From positions 124,001 to 188,000 of the forward strand of contig NZ_JANFQF010000007.1 in NCBI RefSeq assembly GCF_024438035.1: a stretch of 64,000 bases of DNA. Direction: 5' to 3'. Below, one piece after another: positions 34,174-44,060 of this stretch (its first letter is position 1; each line of letters opens with the position of its first letter). The notes under the pieces are model-generated. The model was not told the DNA's origin and ran no database searches. It was given only the letters and a program-made list of their open reading frames with translations. Both the position numbers and the translations under genes were made by a program. The stretch is from Rhodococcus tibetensis (GTDB lineage Bacteria > Actinomycetota > Actinomycetes > Mycobacteriales > Mycobacteriaceae).

Positions 34174-34383
34174 GTGAACAGACCATGCGGACGTTGTGAG
34201 ACGGCCATCGACCACTGCCACGGAACGTTGATCGTGCACAGCCGGCGCGGCATCGAGTGCACGGACGAGTCGTGCGTCGAGCTGTCCGAGGTTCGACACA
34301 CTCTGATCATCGACTGCGAGGAATTCGGCGACGGATGCTTCTGCACCGCGGAGTTCACCGCCGAACTGCGTCACGCCTCCTGA
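34174..34383 (+). CDS. small Cys-rich protein
   Basis: GTG 34174 is preceded by AAGGAGG. The 69-residue product holds eight Cys in pairs (C-G-R-C, H-C-H, E-C, S-C, D-C, G-C-F-C) plus His, which suggests two zinc sites or a metal cluster. Soluble, acidic in the middle. The 3' end overlaps that of the Mut7-C gene by 13 bp. No family recognised; could be a redox or metal-handling protein. Confidence 0.6.
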   Translation: MNRPCGRCETAIDHCHGTLIVHSRRGIECTDESCVELSEVRHTLIIDCEEFGDGCFCTAEFTAELRHAS

Positions 34384-35153
34384 CGGATCGGCCCGAGATC
34401 CACGCCGACCTCCCGCAGGCGACGGCGTAATCGGGATAGGTGGCTGCCCGGCCAGTACAGGTGGTCGCAGTTCCGGCATCGACTGAAGTCGCGCTCGCGT
34501 TCCGCCACTCCCGGCGGCACCTCCTTGCGTGCCTCCTCCCAGGACACTGCGGTGAGTGTCCCGTTGCACACCGCGCATCGGGTGAAGGGCGCAATTTGTG
34601 CGTGGAGATCGAAGCGGTCCAGCACTTCTCGTAGCTGACGGCGCGGATCGGTTTCGTGAAGAAAGGCGCCGTGTGTCACTGCGGCACGCTTGAGCAGGCC
34701 CGTGTCCCGGGCGAGGACGATCCGGTGCTCGGACACCGAAATCTCGACCAGTTCGGTGTCGGAGAAGTCGTTGCGATACCGGGTGTCGAAGCCGAGTAAC
34801 CGCAGATAGCCGGCGAGCCGGCCGAGGTGCACGTCGAGGACGAACGTAGGGTCTCGTAACGGTTGCGGTCGCAGTCGAGTGAGCCCCCTGATGTCGATGC
34901 GTTCGAACACGGGATACACCGAGACCCGCTCGCCCCCGACGAGGCGGTGCGCGAAGTCGACCGAGTTCTGGTCGACGAGAACCAGGTCCACTTCGGTGTG
35001 GGGCACGCCCAACGCCTCGATGCGGTCCTTCACCGAGGGCGTGCCGATGAAGTAATGCGTGATAGTCCGCTTCCTCGAGTCCGGCGCGAGGAAGTCGTTC
35101 AGCTCCTCGTAGAAGCGGAACTCGCACTGTCGGAGCGGTTCAGGCATCAGCAT
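34371..35153 (-). CDS. Mut7-C RNase domain protein
   Basis: ATG 35153 follows AGGGATGTGA. The 260-residue product has an N-terminal ubiquitin-like Mut7-C_Ub region (residues 1-85) and then the Mut7-C PIN-like domain: F-V-L-D-V-H-L-G-R-L-A-G-Y-L-R-L-L-G-F-D-T, I-V-L-A-R-D-T-G-L-L-K-R, with a zinc ribbon C-A-V-C-N-G...C-R-N-C. Presumed metal-dependent ribonuclease of unknown target. Confidence 0.8.
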   Translation of the reverse strand: MLMPEPLRQCEFRFYEELNDFLAPDSRKRTITHYFIGTPSVKDRIEALGVPHTEVDLVLVDQNSVDFAHRLVGGERVSVYPVFERIDIRGLTRLRPQPLRDPTFVLDVHLGRLAGYLRLLGFDTRYRNDFSDTELVEISVSEHRIVLARDTGLLKRAAVTHGAFLHETDPRRQLREVLDRFDLHAQIAPFTRCAVCNGTLTAVSWEEARKEVPPGVAERERDFSRCRNCDHLYWPGSHLSRLRRRLREVGVDLGPIRQEA

Positions 35154-35311
35154 TCACATCCCTAGGCCACAGTACTGGGCGACTGGTCCTTGGGATTGCG
35201 CTTCGCGTAGCGCTGAGCGAGCGCGGCGAACACGATCAGCTGCTGAGAAACTTCACACGGCACAGGCTCCCGTCCGTGCGTGGTTGACGAGTCTCTGCAC
35301 TCCTGGGGCAC

Positions 35312-36283
35312 TCACGGGTGGCGGAGCCGCCTGTCGGCGAATGCGTTGACAACTCCGGCCATTTCCTCGGCCTCCGAGGTGGTGACGGTCAATCGGTCTC
35401 CGCACGCCATGGTGATGATCACAGCGGGTCCGGTGCGGGTGACGACGCCGTAGTTCCGCGCCCCCTTCACCTTGAGTCCCCAGCCACCGAAGTCGTCGAA
35501 AGGCTTGATCACGCCGACTCGTGCACCCTCGATCTCGTCGATGCCGTAGTCGAGCGCGGGCATACCCATGTTGATCACTCGGATGCCGTCCTCGTCCACG
35601 AGGACTCGGAACCGCAGCAGGCTGACGAGCAACAGCCCGACGGGCACGAACACGGCGAGCGGCCACCAGCCGCCGGCAAGACGACAGACGACGAGGGCGG
35701 GAACGACGCCGAACAGGACTAGCAGGATCACGGACCCGGTTGTCCCGAACCCCACGGAAACGGCCACTGCCGCGGGTGCGTCGGCTCGGGGCAACGTGGC
35801 GTCGGGTGGTTTCGTGGCCGCGACCCGACGACGGTAGTCGCGCAGACAGGCCGCGCCGATCATCCCGACGGCGGCGCCGAGCACCGTCCCGAGGCCGAGG
35901 GACCACAGCGGAAGTTCGGTGCCGGTGGGATCGGTGACATCGAGTTGGACGGCGAGCATGACCACCTGCACGGTGATGATCAGCCCGACCACGGACAGCC
36001 CGACGACGAGCATGGTGCGCCGCATCATGAGCAGGGCAGGCGCGAGGGCGGCGAAGGCAGCACAGCCGCCTCCGAACAGGACCGTCACGAGAGCGAAGGT
36101 CCAGGCACTGGACATCGGGGCGGAGAAGCCGTCCGGTGAGGTGGTAGTCCAATGCGTGGCGATTTCCGCGGGGAGACGGGGTTCCCAGAGCTTGGTCAGG
36201 AGTACGGCGGACAGCGCGGCCACCACGGGCAGGACGAGACCGAATACGGCTCCGGCGGGGTCGACGATTCGCGATCCGTGCAC
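35312..36283 (-). CDS. DUF1648-domain membrane protein
   Basis: 323 residues with about eight hydrophobic segments. The N-terminal part contains L-P-A-E-I-A-T-H-W-T-T-T-S-P-D-G, the DUF1648 motif (as in YhdP/SdpI-type proteins). Further on, V-L-V-D-E-D-G-I-R-V lies in a soluble C-terminal beta domain. An integral membrane protein of unknown role. It is followed by a gap of 28 bp from the SdpI-family gene, which is upstream on the same strand. Confidence 0.7.
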   Translation of the reverse strand: MHGSRIVDPAGAVFGLVLPVVAALSAVLLTKLWEPRLPAEIATHWTTTSPDGFSAPMSSAWTFALVTVLFGGGCAAFAALAPALLMMRRTMLVVGLSVVGLIITVQVVMLAVQLDVTDPTGTELPLWSLGLGTVLGAAVGMIGAACLRDYRRRVAATKPPDATLPRADAPAAVAVSVGFGTTGSVILLVLFGVVPALVVCRLAGGWWPLAVFVPVGLLLVSLLRFRVLVDEDGIRVINMGMPALDYGIDEIEGARVGVIKPFDDFGGWGLKVKGARNYGVVTRTGPAVIITMACGDRLTVTTSEAEEMAGVVNAFADRRLRHP

Positions 36284-36305
36284 CGGGTTGGCCGTCTGCA
36301 GCCGG

Positions 36306-36707
36306 TCAGGACGGCTGGCAGGCGTCCTTCAGCGAGCAGGCTCCGCAGGAGTTGCCGCAAGCACCGGTATCGGCGACGGGGACGGCAGCGGCGGCGCGGG
36401 CACCGAGTGATGCGCCTGTACCCGCGGTGAGCGCGGCCGCGACGACGCTGACCAGGAGGGCGCCGATCCCGACAACTCCCCCGATCAGGATTCCGGCGAT
36501 ACCACCGATGATCAGCAGCCCGGCGGCGGCGAGAAGTGTGGGTCCTGCGACCTTGTTCGCCAACGCGAAAGCGTCGTCGTCGCGCAGCGTCTCGGGGGTC
36601 CGGACACCCGCCCACCGGTTGCGCGGCAGACGTTCGGCGAGGCCGGCCAGGGCGACGCCGGCAACGGCGACAGCGAGGACGAACAGCACGACGGAGGCAA
36701 TCAACAC
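36306..36707 (-). CDS. SdpI-family membrane protein
   Basis: GTG 36707 (133 residues) was preferred because the hydrophobic segment begins right away; ATG 36791 is possible. The motif L-P-R-N-R-W-A-G-V-R-T-P-E-T-L-R is the SdpI/YhfL signature, known in Bacillus SdpI, an immunity protein. The Cys-rich tail (C-G-N-S-C-G-A-C-S-L-K-D-A-C) is a striking extension, perhaps metal-binding. It diverges from leuS. Confidence 0.65.
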   Translation of the reverse strand: MLIASVVLFVLAVAVAGVALAGLAERLPRNRWAGVRTPETLRDDDAFALANKVAGPTLLAAAGLLIIGGIAGILIGGVVGIGALLVSVVAAALTAGTGASLGARAAAAVPVADTGACGNSCGACSLKDACQPS

Positions 36708-36824
36708 GTGACCAGGATACGGCGGACCCGGATCCGCAGGTGAGTCCGGGTGGGGTGAGGCTCTACCCTGGTTGACGGTATTCCTCTCCATCCACGAATG
36801 TCAGCCAAGTAGATAGCGACCACA

Positions 36825-39689
36825 GTGACCGAGCACGCGCAGCCCGCCAACCCGTCCGACGCGACCCCGCAGCACCGCTACACCGCGGAACTCGCCGGCC
36901 AGATCGAGCAGCGCTGGCAGGACCGATGGAGCGCGGAGGGCACCTTCGACGCGCCCAACCCGGTCGGCCCGCTGGCAGGCCCGGTTCCGGCCGACAAGCT
37001 GTTCGTGCAGGACATGTTCCCTTACCCGTCGGGAACCGGTCTGCACGTGGGGCACCCCCTCGGCTACATCGCCACCGATGTCTTCGCCCGCTACCACCGG
37101 ATGCAGGGCCACAACGTGCTGCACACGCTCGGCTACGACGCTTTCGGTCTGCCGGCCGAGCAGTACGCGGTGCAGACGGGCACGCATCCTCGGGCCACCA
37201 CCGAGGCGAACATCATCAACATGAAGCGTCAGCTGCGGCGCCTCGGCCTGGGGCACGACGAGCGGCGCACCTTCGCGACCACCGACGTCGACTTCTACCA
37301 TTGGACGCAGTGGATCTTCCTGCAGATCCACGATGCCTGGTTCGACAAGGAGGCCGGCAAGGCCCGGCGCATTTCCGAACTCGAGGCGGAGTTCGCCTCG
37401 GGCGAGCGGAACGTCGAGGACGGGCGGGACTGGCAGTCGCTGTCGGTCTCCGAGAAGGAAGCCGTCCTGGACTCCTACCGTCTCGTGTACCACTCCGATT
37501 CGATGGTCAACTGGTGCCCGGGTTTGGGCACGGTGCTGGCCAACGAGGAGGTGACAGCGGACGGTCGCAGCGACCGCGGCAACTTCCCCGTGTTCCGTAA
37601 GCACCTGCAGCAGTGGATGATGCGCATCACCGCGTACTCGGACCGTCTCGTCGACGACCTCGAGTACCTGGATTGGCCCGAGAAGGTCAAGGCCATGCAG
37701 CGCAACTGGATCGGGCGCTCGCACGGTGCGCAGGTGAAGTTCCGGGCAGCGGTCGAGCGAAGCGAGGGTGAATCTTCTGCTCATGAGATCGAGGTGTTCA
37801 CGACGCGTCCGGACACGCTGTTCGGTGCCACCTATGTGACGCTGGCGCCGGAGCACGAGCTGGTGGACGAGCTCGTTGCCGCGGAGTGGCCCGAGGGTGT
37901 CGATCCGCGATGGACCGGTGGCGCGGCCAATCCTGTCGAAGCCGTTGCGGCGTACCGGAAGTCGATTGCGGCGAAGTCGGATCTGGAGCGACAGGAGTAC
38001 AAGGAGAAGACGGGTGTCTTCCTCGGCACCTACGCGACGAATCCCGTCAATGGGCGCAAGGTTCCGGTGTTCATCGCCGACTATGTGCTCACCGGGTACG
38101 GCACCGGCGCGATCATGGCGGTGCCCGGTCACGATCACCGCGACTGGGAGTTCGCGACGGTGTTCGGTCTCGATATCGTCGAGGTCATCTCCGGTGGAGA
38201 CATCGCGCAGGACGCGTTTGTGGGGGACGGCTTGCTGGTGAACTCGGACTTCCTGAACGGCATGAACGTCGCCGATGCCAAGAAGGCCATCACCGAGCGT
38301 CTCGAGGCGGACGGCACCGGCAAGGGCACCATTCAGTACAAGCTGCGCGACTGGCTGTTCGCCCGTCAGCGGTACTGGGGCGAGCCGTTCCCGATCGTGT
38401 ACGACTCCGAGGGCAATGCGCATGCACTGCCGGATTCCATGCTGCCCGTGGAACTTCCGGAGGTCGAGGACTACGCTCCCGTGTCCTTCGATCCCGACGA
38501 CGCATCCTCGGAGCCCTCTCCCCCGCTGGCGAAGGCGGTCGACTGGGTCAACGTCGAACTCGACCTCGGTGACGGTCTGCAGACCTACCGCCGCGACACC
38601 AACGTGATGCCGCAGTGGGCCGGCAGCTCGTGGTACCAGCTGCGCTACATCGACCCGACGAACCCGGACACGTTCTGCGACAAGGAGAACGAGCGGTACT
38701 GGACGGGTCCGCGGCCGGAGATTCACGGGCCCAACGATCCCGGTGGTGTCGACCTGTACGTCGGCGGTGTGGAGCACGCTGTCCTGCACCTGCTGTACTC
38801 GCGATTCTGGCACAAGGTGTTGTTCGACCTCGGCTACGTCAGCTCGAGCGAGCCGTACCGGCGCCTGTACAACCAGGGCTACATCCAGGCTTACGCCTAT
38901 ACCGATGCGCGGGGGGTGTACGTGCCGGCCGACGAGGTGGAGGAGAAGGGCGGAAAGTTCTTCTACCAGGGCGCGGAGGTCAACCGCGAGTACGGAAAGA
39001 TGGGCAAGAGCCTCAAGAACTCCGTGTCGCCGGACGAGATCTGTGAGGAATACGGGGCCGACACCCTCCGGGTGTACGAAATGTCGATGGGCCCGCTGGA
39101 CACGTCCCGTCCGTGGGCGACCAAGGATGTCGTCGGCGCTCAGCGTTTTCTGCAGCGTGCCTGGCGCGTCGTGGTCGACGAGGAGTCCGGTGCCGTCCGG
39201 GTCACGGACGACGCTCCCTCCGAGGACACCCTGCGGGCGTTGAACAAGGCGATCGCCGGGGTCAGCGACGACTACACGGCGCTGCGGGACAACACGGCGG
39301 CGGCCAAGTTGATCGAGTACACCAACCACCTCACCAAGGCTTACCCCGGCGGCGCCCCGCGTTCGGCGGTGGAGCCCCTGGTGCTGATGCTGGCGCCGCT
39401 GGCCCCGCACCTCGCGGAGGAACTGTGGTCGCGGCTCGGCCACGAGAAGTCGCTGGCGCACGGTCCGTTCCCGGTCGCCGAGGAGAAGTGGCTGGTGGAG
39501 GACACCGTCGAGTACCCGATCCAGGTGAACGGCAAGGTCCGCAGTCGGGTGACCGTGGCGGCCGACGCGTCGCGCGAGGAGATCGAGAAGATCGCGCTCG
39601 CCGACGAGAAGATCGTGGCGCTCCTCGACGGCAGGGATCCCCGCAAGGTGATCGTCGTACCCGGGAAGATGGTCAATATCGTCCTCTGA
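36825..39689 (+). CDS. leuS: leucyl-tRNA synthetase
   Basis: GTG start, 954 residues, full length for bacterial LeuRS. The class I signature H-V-G-H (74-77, in [12 protein letters not shown]), the CP1 editing domain with T-R-P-D-T-L-F-G, and the K-M-G-K-S form of KMSKS near residue 725 are present, with the anticodon-binding domain at the end. Essential enzyme that charges tRNA-Leu. The intact state is a good marker that this region is core-like. Confidence 0.97.
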   Translation: MTEHAQPANPSDATPQHRYTAELAGQIEQRWQDRWSAEGTFDAPNPVGPLAGPVPADKLFVQDMFPYPSGTGLHVGHPLGYIATDVFARYHRMQGHNVLHTLGYDAFGLPAEQYAVQTGTHPRATTEANIINMKRQLRRLGLGHDERRTFATTDVDFYHWTQWIFLQIHDAWFDKEAGKARRISELEAEFASGERNVEDGRDWQSLSVSEKEAVLDSYRLVYHSDSMVNWCPGLGTVLANEEVTADGRSDRGNFPVFRKHLQQWMMRITAYSDRLVDDLEYLDWPEKVKAMQRNWIGRSHGAQVKFRAAVERSEGESSAHEIEVFTTRPDTLFGATYVTLAPEHELVDELVAAEWPEGVDPRWTGGAANPVEAVAAYRKSIAAKSDLERQEYKEKTGVFLGTYATNPVNGRKVPVFIADYVLTGYGTGAIMAVPGHDHRDWEFATVFGLDIVEVISGGDIAQDAFVGDGLLVNSDFLNGMNVADAKKAITERLEADGTGKGTIQYKLRDWLFARQRYWGEPFPIVYDSEGNAHALPDSMLPVELPEVEDYAPVSFDPDDASSEPSPPLAKAVDWVNVELDLGDGLQTYRRDTNVMPQWAGSSWYQLRYIDPTNPDTFCDKENERYWTGPRPEIHGPNDPGGVDLYVGGVEHAVLHLLYSRFWHKVLFDLGYVSSSEPYRRLYNQGYIQAYAYTDARGVYVPADEVEEKGGKFFYQGAEVNREYGKMGKSLKNSVSPDEICEEYGADTLRVYEMSMGPLDTSRPWATKDVVGAQRFLQRAWRVVVDEESGAVRVTDDAPSEDTLRALNKAIAGVSDDYTALRDNTAAAKLIEYTNHLTKAYPGGAPRSAVEPLVLMLAPLAPHLAEELWSRLGHEKSLAHGPFPVAEEKWLVEDTVEYPIQVNGKVRSRVTVAADASREEIEKIALADEKIVALLDGRDPRKVIVVPGKMVNIVL

Positions 39690-39720
39690 TGCCCTGCGCC
39701 CGTGAGTATGCGCTACTCTC

Positions 39721-39744
39721 TCGACTAGAACGCGTTCTAGTCGA
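39721..39744. promoter_or_regulatory. KstR-type operator
   Basis: A perfect 24-bp palindrome that contains TAGAACGCGTTCTA (39726-39739). This fits the KstR consensus TnnAACnnGTTnnA, known from cholesterol regulons of mycobacteria and rhodococci. It lies 17 bp before the ketosteroid-isomerase-like gene. Confidence 0.8.
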
Positions 39745-39760
39745 CCTGGGAGTACCCGCT

Positions 39761-40135
39761 ATGGCACCGTCCGCAGAAGACATCCGCAAGACCGTCGAGA
39801 AGTACGTCGAGGTGGTGGCCACGGGCACTGTCGACGACGTGCTGGCCCTCTATGCCGACGGTGCGATCGTGGAGGATCCGGTGGGTACCGACCCGCGGAC
39901 CACGGTGGAGTCGATTCGCGAGTTCTACGGGGTGATCGAGCCGTTGCAGCAGACCAGTGAGCTGCTCACGCTGCGGATCGCCGGGAACACAGCGGCGTTC
40001 CATTTTGCGCTGGTCACCGAACTGGGCGAGCAGAAGCTCGAGATCGCACCGATCGACGTCATGACTTTCGACGACGAAGGCAAGATCACGACCATGAAGG
40101 CGTATTGGTCGCAGGAAGACATGGTTACTCGCTGA
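39761..40135 (+). CDS. ketosteroid-isomerase-like protein
   Basis: 124 residues with the NTF2/SnoaL fold: V-E-K-Y-V-E-V-V-A-T-G-T-V-D-D, L-Y-A-D-G-A-I-V-E-D-P-V-G (in the place of Tyr and Asp of delta5-3-ketosteroid isomerase), F-H-F-A-L-V and I-A-P-I-D-V-M-T-F-D-D. Shifting of the steroid double bond is likely, since a KstR box precedes it and a 3-ketosteroid-delta1-dehydrogenase gene lies 1.2 kb downstream. SnoaL-like enzymes have other substrates, so the substrate is inferred from context. Confidence 0.7.
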   Translation: MAPSAEDIRKTVEKYVEVVATGTVDDVLALYADGAIVEDPVGTDPRTTVESIREFYGVIEPLQQTSELLTLRIAGNTAAFHFALVTELGEQKLEIAPIDVMTFDDEGKITTMKAYWSQEDMVTR

Positions 40136-40196
40136 CACGCACGACCGCACCGGGATTAACGCCCGATCGAGCGCGAACTGTGCTTACGATGTCGGG

Positions 40197-41261
40197 GTGG
40201 CCACCGACGACGCCGGGCCGGCCGCAAGGGATGCCCGACGTAGAGCAGACGCACGTGCAGGTACGCGCTCCAGGCGCGCGCCGCGTCACTGGCTGGTTGT
40301 CGCAGGTGCTGTCGCTGCCACGGTGATGGTGGCCTGCTCCTCCGGGTCGGATGTTCGGTCCGTCCCCGTAGAGCTCAATGGGGCCATGGACGACGGGTTT
40401 CCCTGGACCGAGGTGTTGCTGCCGCCGCAGACACCCACCACCGTTCCCTACGGGCCGGCGGGAACCGAACTGCCGACCGAGGGCGGTACCGGCGGCATTC
40501 GAGTGGTCGGCGACCGCGCAGGACTCTACGGTGCGAGCCCGGACCGATTGCTGTGTGACCGACAGAAACTCGTCGAAAACCTCGAACGCGACCCGGCGCG
40601 GATGTCGGCGTGGTCCAGCGTGTTCGACGTGGAGGATGTGCGGAGTTATGTACGGACGCTGACGCCGGTGTTGCTCCGCGCGGATACCCGGGTCACCGAC
40701 CACGGGTTCGAGAGTGGGCGGGCACATGCCGTCCAGTCGGTGCTCGAGGCCGGGACGATCGTTCTGGTCGACGACCATGGCGTGCCGCGGGTTCGGTGTG
40801 TACACGGTAGCCCCCTTCTGGCCCCGATCCTCGGCGAAAATTCGGACATGCACGGCGACCCGTGGCCGACTTTCCAGGAGGACCGGCTCTTGGTGGTGCA
40901 GCCGTCGAACCTCGCGATGAACGACATAGCCGTGGTGGATTTGATGACCGGTGGCCTCACCCCACTGCCGATCGGTGCGGGACCCGGGCAGCCGGCGGAG
41001 CGCACGAGTCCGCCGTCGCCGGTAATCGCCGAAGCCCCCGTCGTCGATTCGCCACCGATTGCGGTCCAGCAGGCTGCGCCCCGTCCCGCCCCCGTGGCGG
41101 TTGTGCCGCCGCCACCTCCCCCTCCGCCCCCACCGCCGCCTCCACCTCCACCGCCGCCCCGGGTCGAATTGCCGCCCGCTCCGGCACCCGCACCGGTGCC
41201 ACAACCGCAGATTCGGGTGCAGATTCCGGGCATGCCGCTGCTGGTCATTCCCATCCCGTAG
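40197..41261 (+). CDS. DUF6777-domain exported protein with polyproline tail
   Basis: 354 residues. A basic N-terminal stretch and a hydrophobic segment (W-L-V-V-A-G-A-V-A-A-T-V-M-V-A-C) with a lipobox-like V-A-C suggest a lipoprotein. Residues about 100-215 read L-Y-G-A-S-P-D-R-L-L-C-D, V-R-S-Y-V-R-T-L-T-P-V-L-L-R and V-L-V-D-D-H-G-V-P-R-V-R-C, the DUF6777 domain. The last third is Pro-rich with a run of about 18 Pro (near 300-317). Located between two KstR-box genes. Role unknown; envelope location inferred. Confidence 0.7.
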   Translation: MATDDAGPAARDARRRADARAGTRSRRAPRHWLVVAGAVAATVMVACSSGSDVRSVPVELNGAMDDGFPWTEVLLPPQTPTTVPYGPAGTELPTEGGTGGIRVVGDRAGLYGASPDRLLCDRQKLVENLERDPARMSAWSSVFDVEDVRSYVRTLTPVLLRADTRVTDHGFESGRAHAVQSVLEAGTIVLVDDHGVPRVRCVHGSPLLAPILGENSDMHGDPWPTFQEDRLLVVQPSNLAMNDIAVVDLMTGGLTPLPIGAGPGQPAERTSPPSPVIAEAPVVDSPPIAVQQAAPRPAPVAVVPPPPPPPPPPPPPPPPPPRVELPPAPAPAPVPQPQIRVQIPGMPLLVIPIP

Positions 41262-41293
41262 GGATCGAGAACGACGTCACCCTTGATCTATGG

Positions 41294-41307
41294 TGGAACG
41301 TGTTCTA
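41294..41307. promoter_or_regulatory. KstR-type operator
   Basis: TGGAACGTGTTCTA matches TnnAACnnGTTnnA. It is 34 bp before the kstD start. Confidence 0.8.
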
Positions 41308-41340
41308 GTTTTGGTATTTCACGTACCGATAGGGAGCCGT

Positions 41341-43080
41341 ATGACCACACCAGGGGACAACCACGCCAGCCCCACCGCGAAGGAATTGGCGGACCAGAGC
41401 TTCGACGTGGTGGTGGTCGGATCGGGCGCCGCAGGAATGAGTGCGGCGATCACTGCCGCCGCACGGGGGTTGACGGTGGTGATCGTCGAGAAGTCGCCGT
41501 ACTGGGGCGGTTCCACATCCCGCTCGGGTGGCGGGGTGTGGATCCCCGGAAACACGGTGCTCCAACGTGACGCTCCGCCCGACGATCTGGAGGCGGCACG
41601 CCAGTACGTCCACAGCATCGTCGGACCGGCCGTGGATCCGGAGCGGATCGATACCTACATCAACAGAGGGCCGGAAGCACTGCAGTTCCTGATCGACCAC
41701 AGTCCGCTGAAGTTGGAGTGGGTGAAGAATTACTCCGACTATTACCCGGAGGCACCGGGAGGGCTGGCCACCGGACGCTCGTGCGAGCCGGTACCGTTCG
41801 ATGCCCGCGCACTCGGCGACGACCTCGACACCCTGCATCCGCCGTACAGCAAGACCCCGCTGAACGTGGTGGTGAAGCAGTCGGATTATCGCTGGCTGAG
41901 TACGGGATTCCGGACTTGGCGCGGACCGGTTCGGATGGTGAGGGTCGGGCTGCGCAGCGTGGTCGCGAAGGTAAGGCGACAGCATCTCATCGGCATGGGT
42001 GCGGCCCTGATGGCCGAACTCCTGCTCGGGGTGCGCAAAGCCGGCATCCCGCTGCAGCTGAACACCGAACTGACCGATCTGGTCACCGAGAACGGCCGCG
42101 TGGTCGGGGTGGTCGTGACGTCGAACGAGCAGACCATGACGCTGCGCGCCACGCACGGTGTCGTCCTGGCGTGCGGTGGATTCGACAACAACGCCGAGAT
42201 GCGACGGAAGTACCAGCGCGAGCCGATCGGTTCGGACTGGACCACCGGCGCGCCCACGAATACCGGTGACGGCATCAATGCGGCGCTGAAACTCGGTGCG
42301 GGCGTGAGCTTTATGAACGATGCGTGGTGGGGTCCGAGTATTCCGCTGCCCAAGGGCCCGTGGTTCGCCCTCGCCGAGCGTTCACTACCCCGCAGCATCA
42401 TGGTCAACGACCGGGGCGAACGCTTCATGAACGAGTCGCTACCGTATGTCGAGGCGGTGCACCGCATGTACGGCGGGGAGTTCGGGCAGGGCGACGGCCC
42501 GGGTGAGAACATCCCTGCCTGGTTGATCTTCGATCAGACCTACCGCGACCGGTACCTCTTCGCCAGCGTCACGGCGCGCGCCCCGCTTCCCCGTAAATGG
42601 CTCGAAAGCGGGGCGATCGTCAAGGCGTCCACACTCGAGGGGCTTGCCGAGAAGATCGGCGTTCCCGTGGATCGTTTCACTGCCACCGTCGAGCGGTTCA
42701 ACAGGTTCGCCCGCCTTGGCGTGGACGAGGACTTCCACCGTGGTGAGAGCAAGTACGACCATTATTACGGCGACATCAGCAACAAACCCAACCCCAGCCT
42801 GGGCGAGTTGACCAAGGGCCCGTTCTACGCGGCCAAGATGGTCCCGGGCGACTTGGGCACGAAGGGCGGCATCAATACCGACACGGCGGGACGAGCGCTT
42901 CGCGAAGACGGAACCGTCATCGAAGGACTCTATGCGGCGGGTAACACCAGCGCGCCGGTCATGGGACACACCTACGCGGGGCCGGGAGCCACGATCGGGC
43001 CGGCGCTGGTCTTCGGCTATCTTGCTTCACTCGATATTGCGGAGAAGGCACGGTCGATGGCCGGTACGCCCGGAGAGTGA
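41341..43080 (+). CDS. kstD: 3-ketosteroid-delta1-dehydrogenase
   Basis: ATG 41341 (the frame is open from 41290, but the KstR box lies there). 579 residues. The FAD site is V-V-V-V-G-S-G-A-A-G-M-S near residue 22; E-K-S-P-Y-W-G-G-S-T-S-R-S-G-G follows. The C-terminal Y-A-A-G-N...H-T-Y-A-G-P-G-A-T-I-G-P has the Tyr and Gly four residues later that in KstD act in delta1 dehydrogenation. A flavoprotein that introduces a C1-C2 double bond in 3-ketosteroids, an early ring-opening step. Some FAD-dependent fumarate-reductase-type proteins look alike, but the KstR box supports KstD. Confidence 0.8.
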   Translation: MTTPGDNHASPTAKELADQSFDVVVVGSGAAGMSAAITAAARGLTVVIVEKSPYWGGSTSRSGGGVWIPGNTVLQRDAPPDDLEAARQYVHSIVGPAVDPERIDTYINRGPEALQFLIDHSPLKLEWVKNYSDYYPEAPGGLATGRSCEPVPFDARALGDDLDTLHPPYSKTPLNVVVKQSDYRWLSTGFRTWRGPVRMVRVGLRSVVAKVRRQHLIGMGAALMAELLLGVRKAGIPLQLNTELTDLVTENGRVVGVVVTSNEQTMTLRATHGVVLACGGFDNNAEMRRKYQREPIGSDWTTGAPTNTGDGINAALKLGAGVSFMNDAWWGPSIPLPKGPWFALAERSLPRSIMVNDRGERFMNESLPYVEAVHRMYGGEFGQGDGPGENIPAWLIFDQTYRDRYLFASVTARAPLPRKWLESGAIVKASTLEGLAEKIGVPVDRFTATVERFNRFARLGVDEDFHRGESKYDHYYGDISNKPNPSLGELTKGPFYAAKMVPGDLGTKGGINTDTAGRALREDGTVIEGLYAAGNTSAPVMGHTYAGPGATIGPALVFGYLASLDIAEKARSMAGTPGE

Positions 43081-44060
43081 TGCCCGAACGCAAGGTCGTG
43101 GTCGACGGATTCCGTTGGGGTATCACCGACACGGGCGATGGTCCGCCGGTCGTGATGTGCCACGGATTCCCGGGCCTCGGCTTCAGTTATCGCCATCAGA
43201 GTTACGCGCTCGCCGAGTCCGGCTTCCGGGCGCTCGCGCCGGACATGCCCGGGTACGGGTGTACGGATATCCCCGCCTGCATCGACGACTACACGAACGA
43301 CCGCGTGGCCGAAAGACTCATCGGCCTCCTCGACACGCTCGGAGAAGAACGAGCGGTGTTCGTCGGCCACGACTTCGGAGCCCCGGTGGCGTGGACGCTC
43401 GCTCTACGCCACCCCGAGCGGGTGTCGGGACTGGTGCTGCTGGCGGTGCCCTATGCGCCCGACCGCCTCCCGGTTCGACCGTCCGAGTTGTACGCCGCGA
43501 TGGCGCGCAAGCACTTTCTGCATATCCACTACTTTCAGGATCCCGGTGTCGCGGATCGGGAGCTCGACGCCGACCCTCGCCGGTTTCTGCGCAATGTGTT
43601 CTACGCGCTCTCGGGCGACTACCACTACCTCGACATCTGGCAGCACCCCTCGGAGGGCAACGGTTACCTCGACGTGTTGCCGCAGGCGCCGCCCTTGCCG
43701 TGGTCATGGCTGTCGCAGGCCGCATTCGATCACTACGTCGAGGTATTCAGCGCTACCGGATTCTCGGGGGGTCTCGACTGGTACCGGGCCTACGACGCGA
43801 ACTGGAAACGCAGCGCGGACCTCGATGGCGCCCACATCGAGGTCCCGACGCTGTTCGTTGCCGGCGCCCTCGATCCTGTGATCGCGATGAGCGGTCCGAC
43901 GGCACTCGACCGGATGCGGGACACAATTCCCGATCTGCGGGGTGTGCACGTGCTGGAGGGCGCCGGGCACTTCGTTCAGCAGGAGCGGCCCACCGAGGTG
44001 AACCGGCTGCTGCTGAAATTCGTCACCGACCTGTGCGTCACCGGGCCGGCAGGCCGCTAG
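43080..44060 (+). CDS. epoxide-hydrolase-like alpha/beta-hydrolase
   Basis: ATG 43080 lies within the kstD stop (GTGATG overlap), which implies translational coupling; GTG 43077 is possible. The 326-residue product has C-H-G-F-P-G-L, D-M-P-G-Y-G, the elbow V-G-H-D-F-G-A (Asp nucleophile, epoxide hydrolase or dehalogenase type) and the terminal E-G-A-G-H-F-V-Q-Q His. Substrate not proven; given coupling to kstD, a steroid-pathway role is plausible. Confidence 0.75.
   Translation: MPERKVVVDGFRWGITDTGDGPPVVMCHGFPGLGFSYRHQSYALAESGFRALAPDMPGYGCTDIPACIDDYTNDRVAERLIGLLDTLGEERAVFVGHDFGAPVAWTLALRHPERVSGLVLLAVPYAPDRLPVRPSELYAAMARKHFLHIHYFQDPGVADRELDADPRRFLRNVFYALSGDYHYLDIWQHPSEGNGYLDVLPQAPPLPWSWLSQAAFDHYVEVFSATGFSGGLDWYRAYDANWKRSADLDGAHIEVPTLFVAGALDPVIAMSGPTALDRMRDTIPDLRGVHVLEGAGHFVQQERPTEVNRLLLKFVTDLCVTGPAGR

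Noticed and set aside
33157..35127. Single 656-codon frame spanning the SDR and the Mut7-C gene
   Set aside because: Only the last 262 codons form the SDR; the front part is the wrong frame of the Mut7-C gene.
36801..39461. 886-codon frame on the minus strand
   Set aside because: Exact antisense of leuS; a GC-rich shadow frame without a domain.
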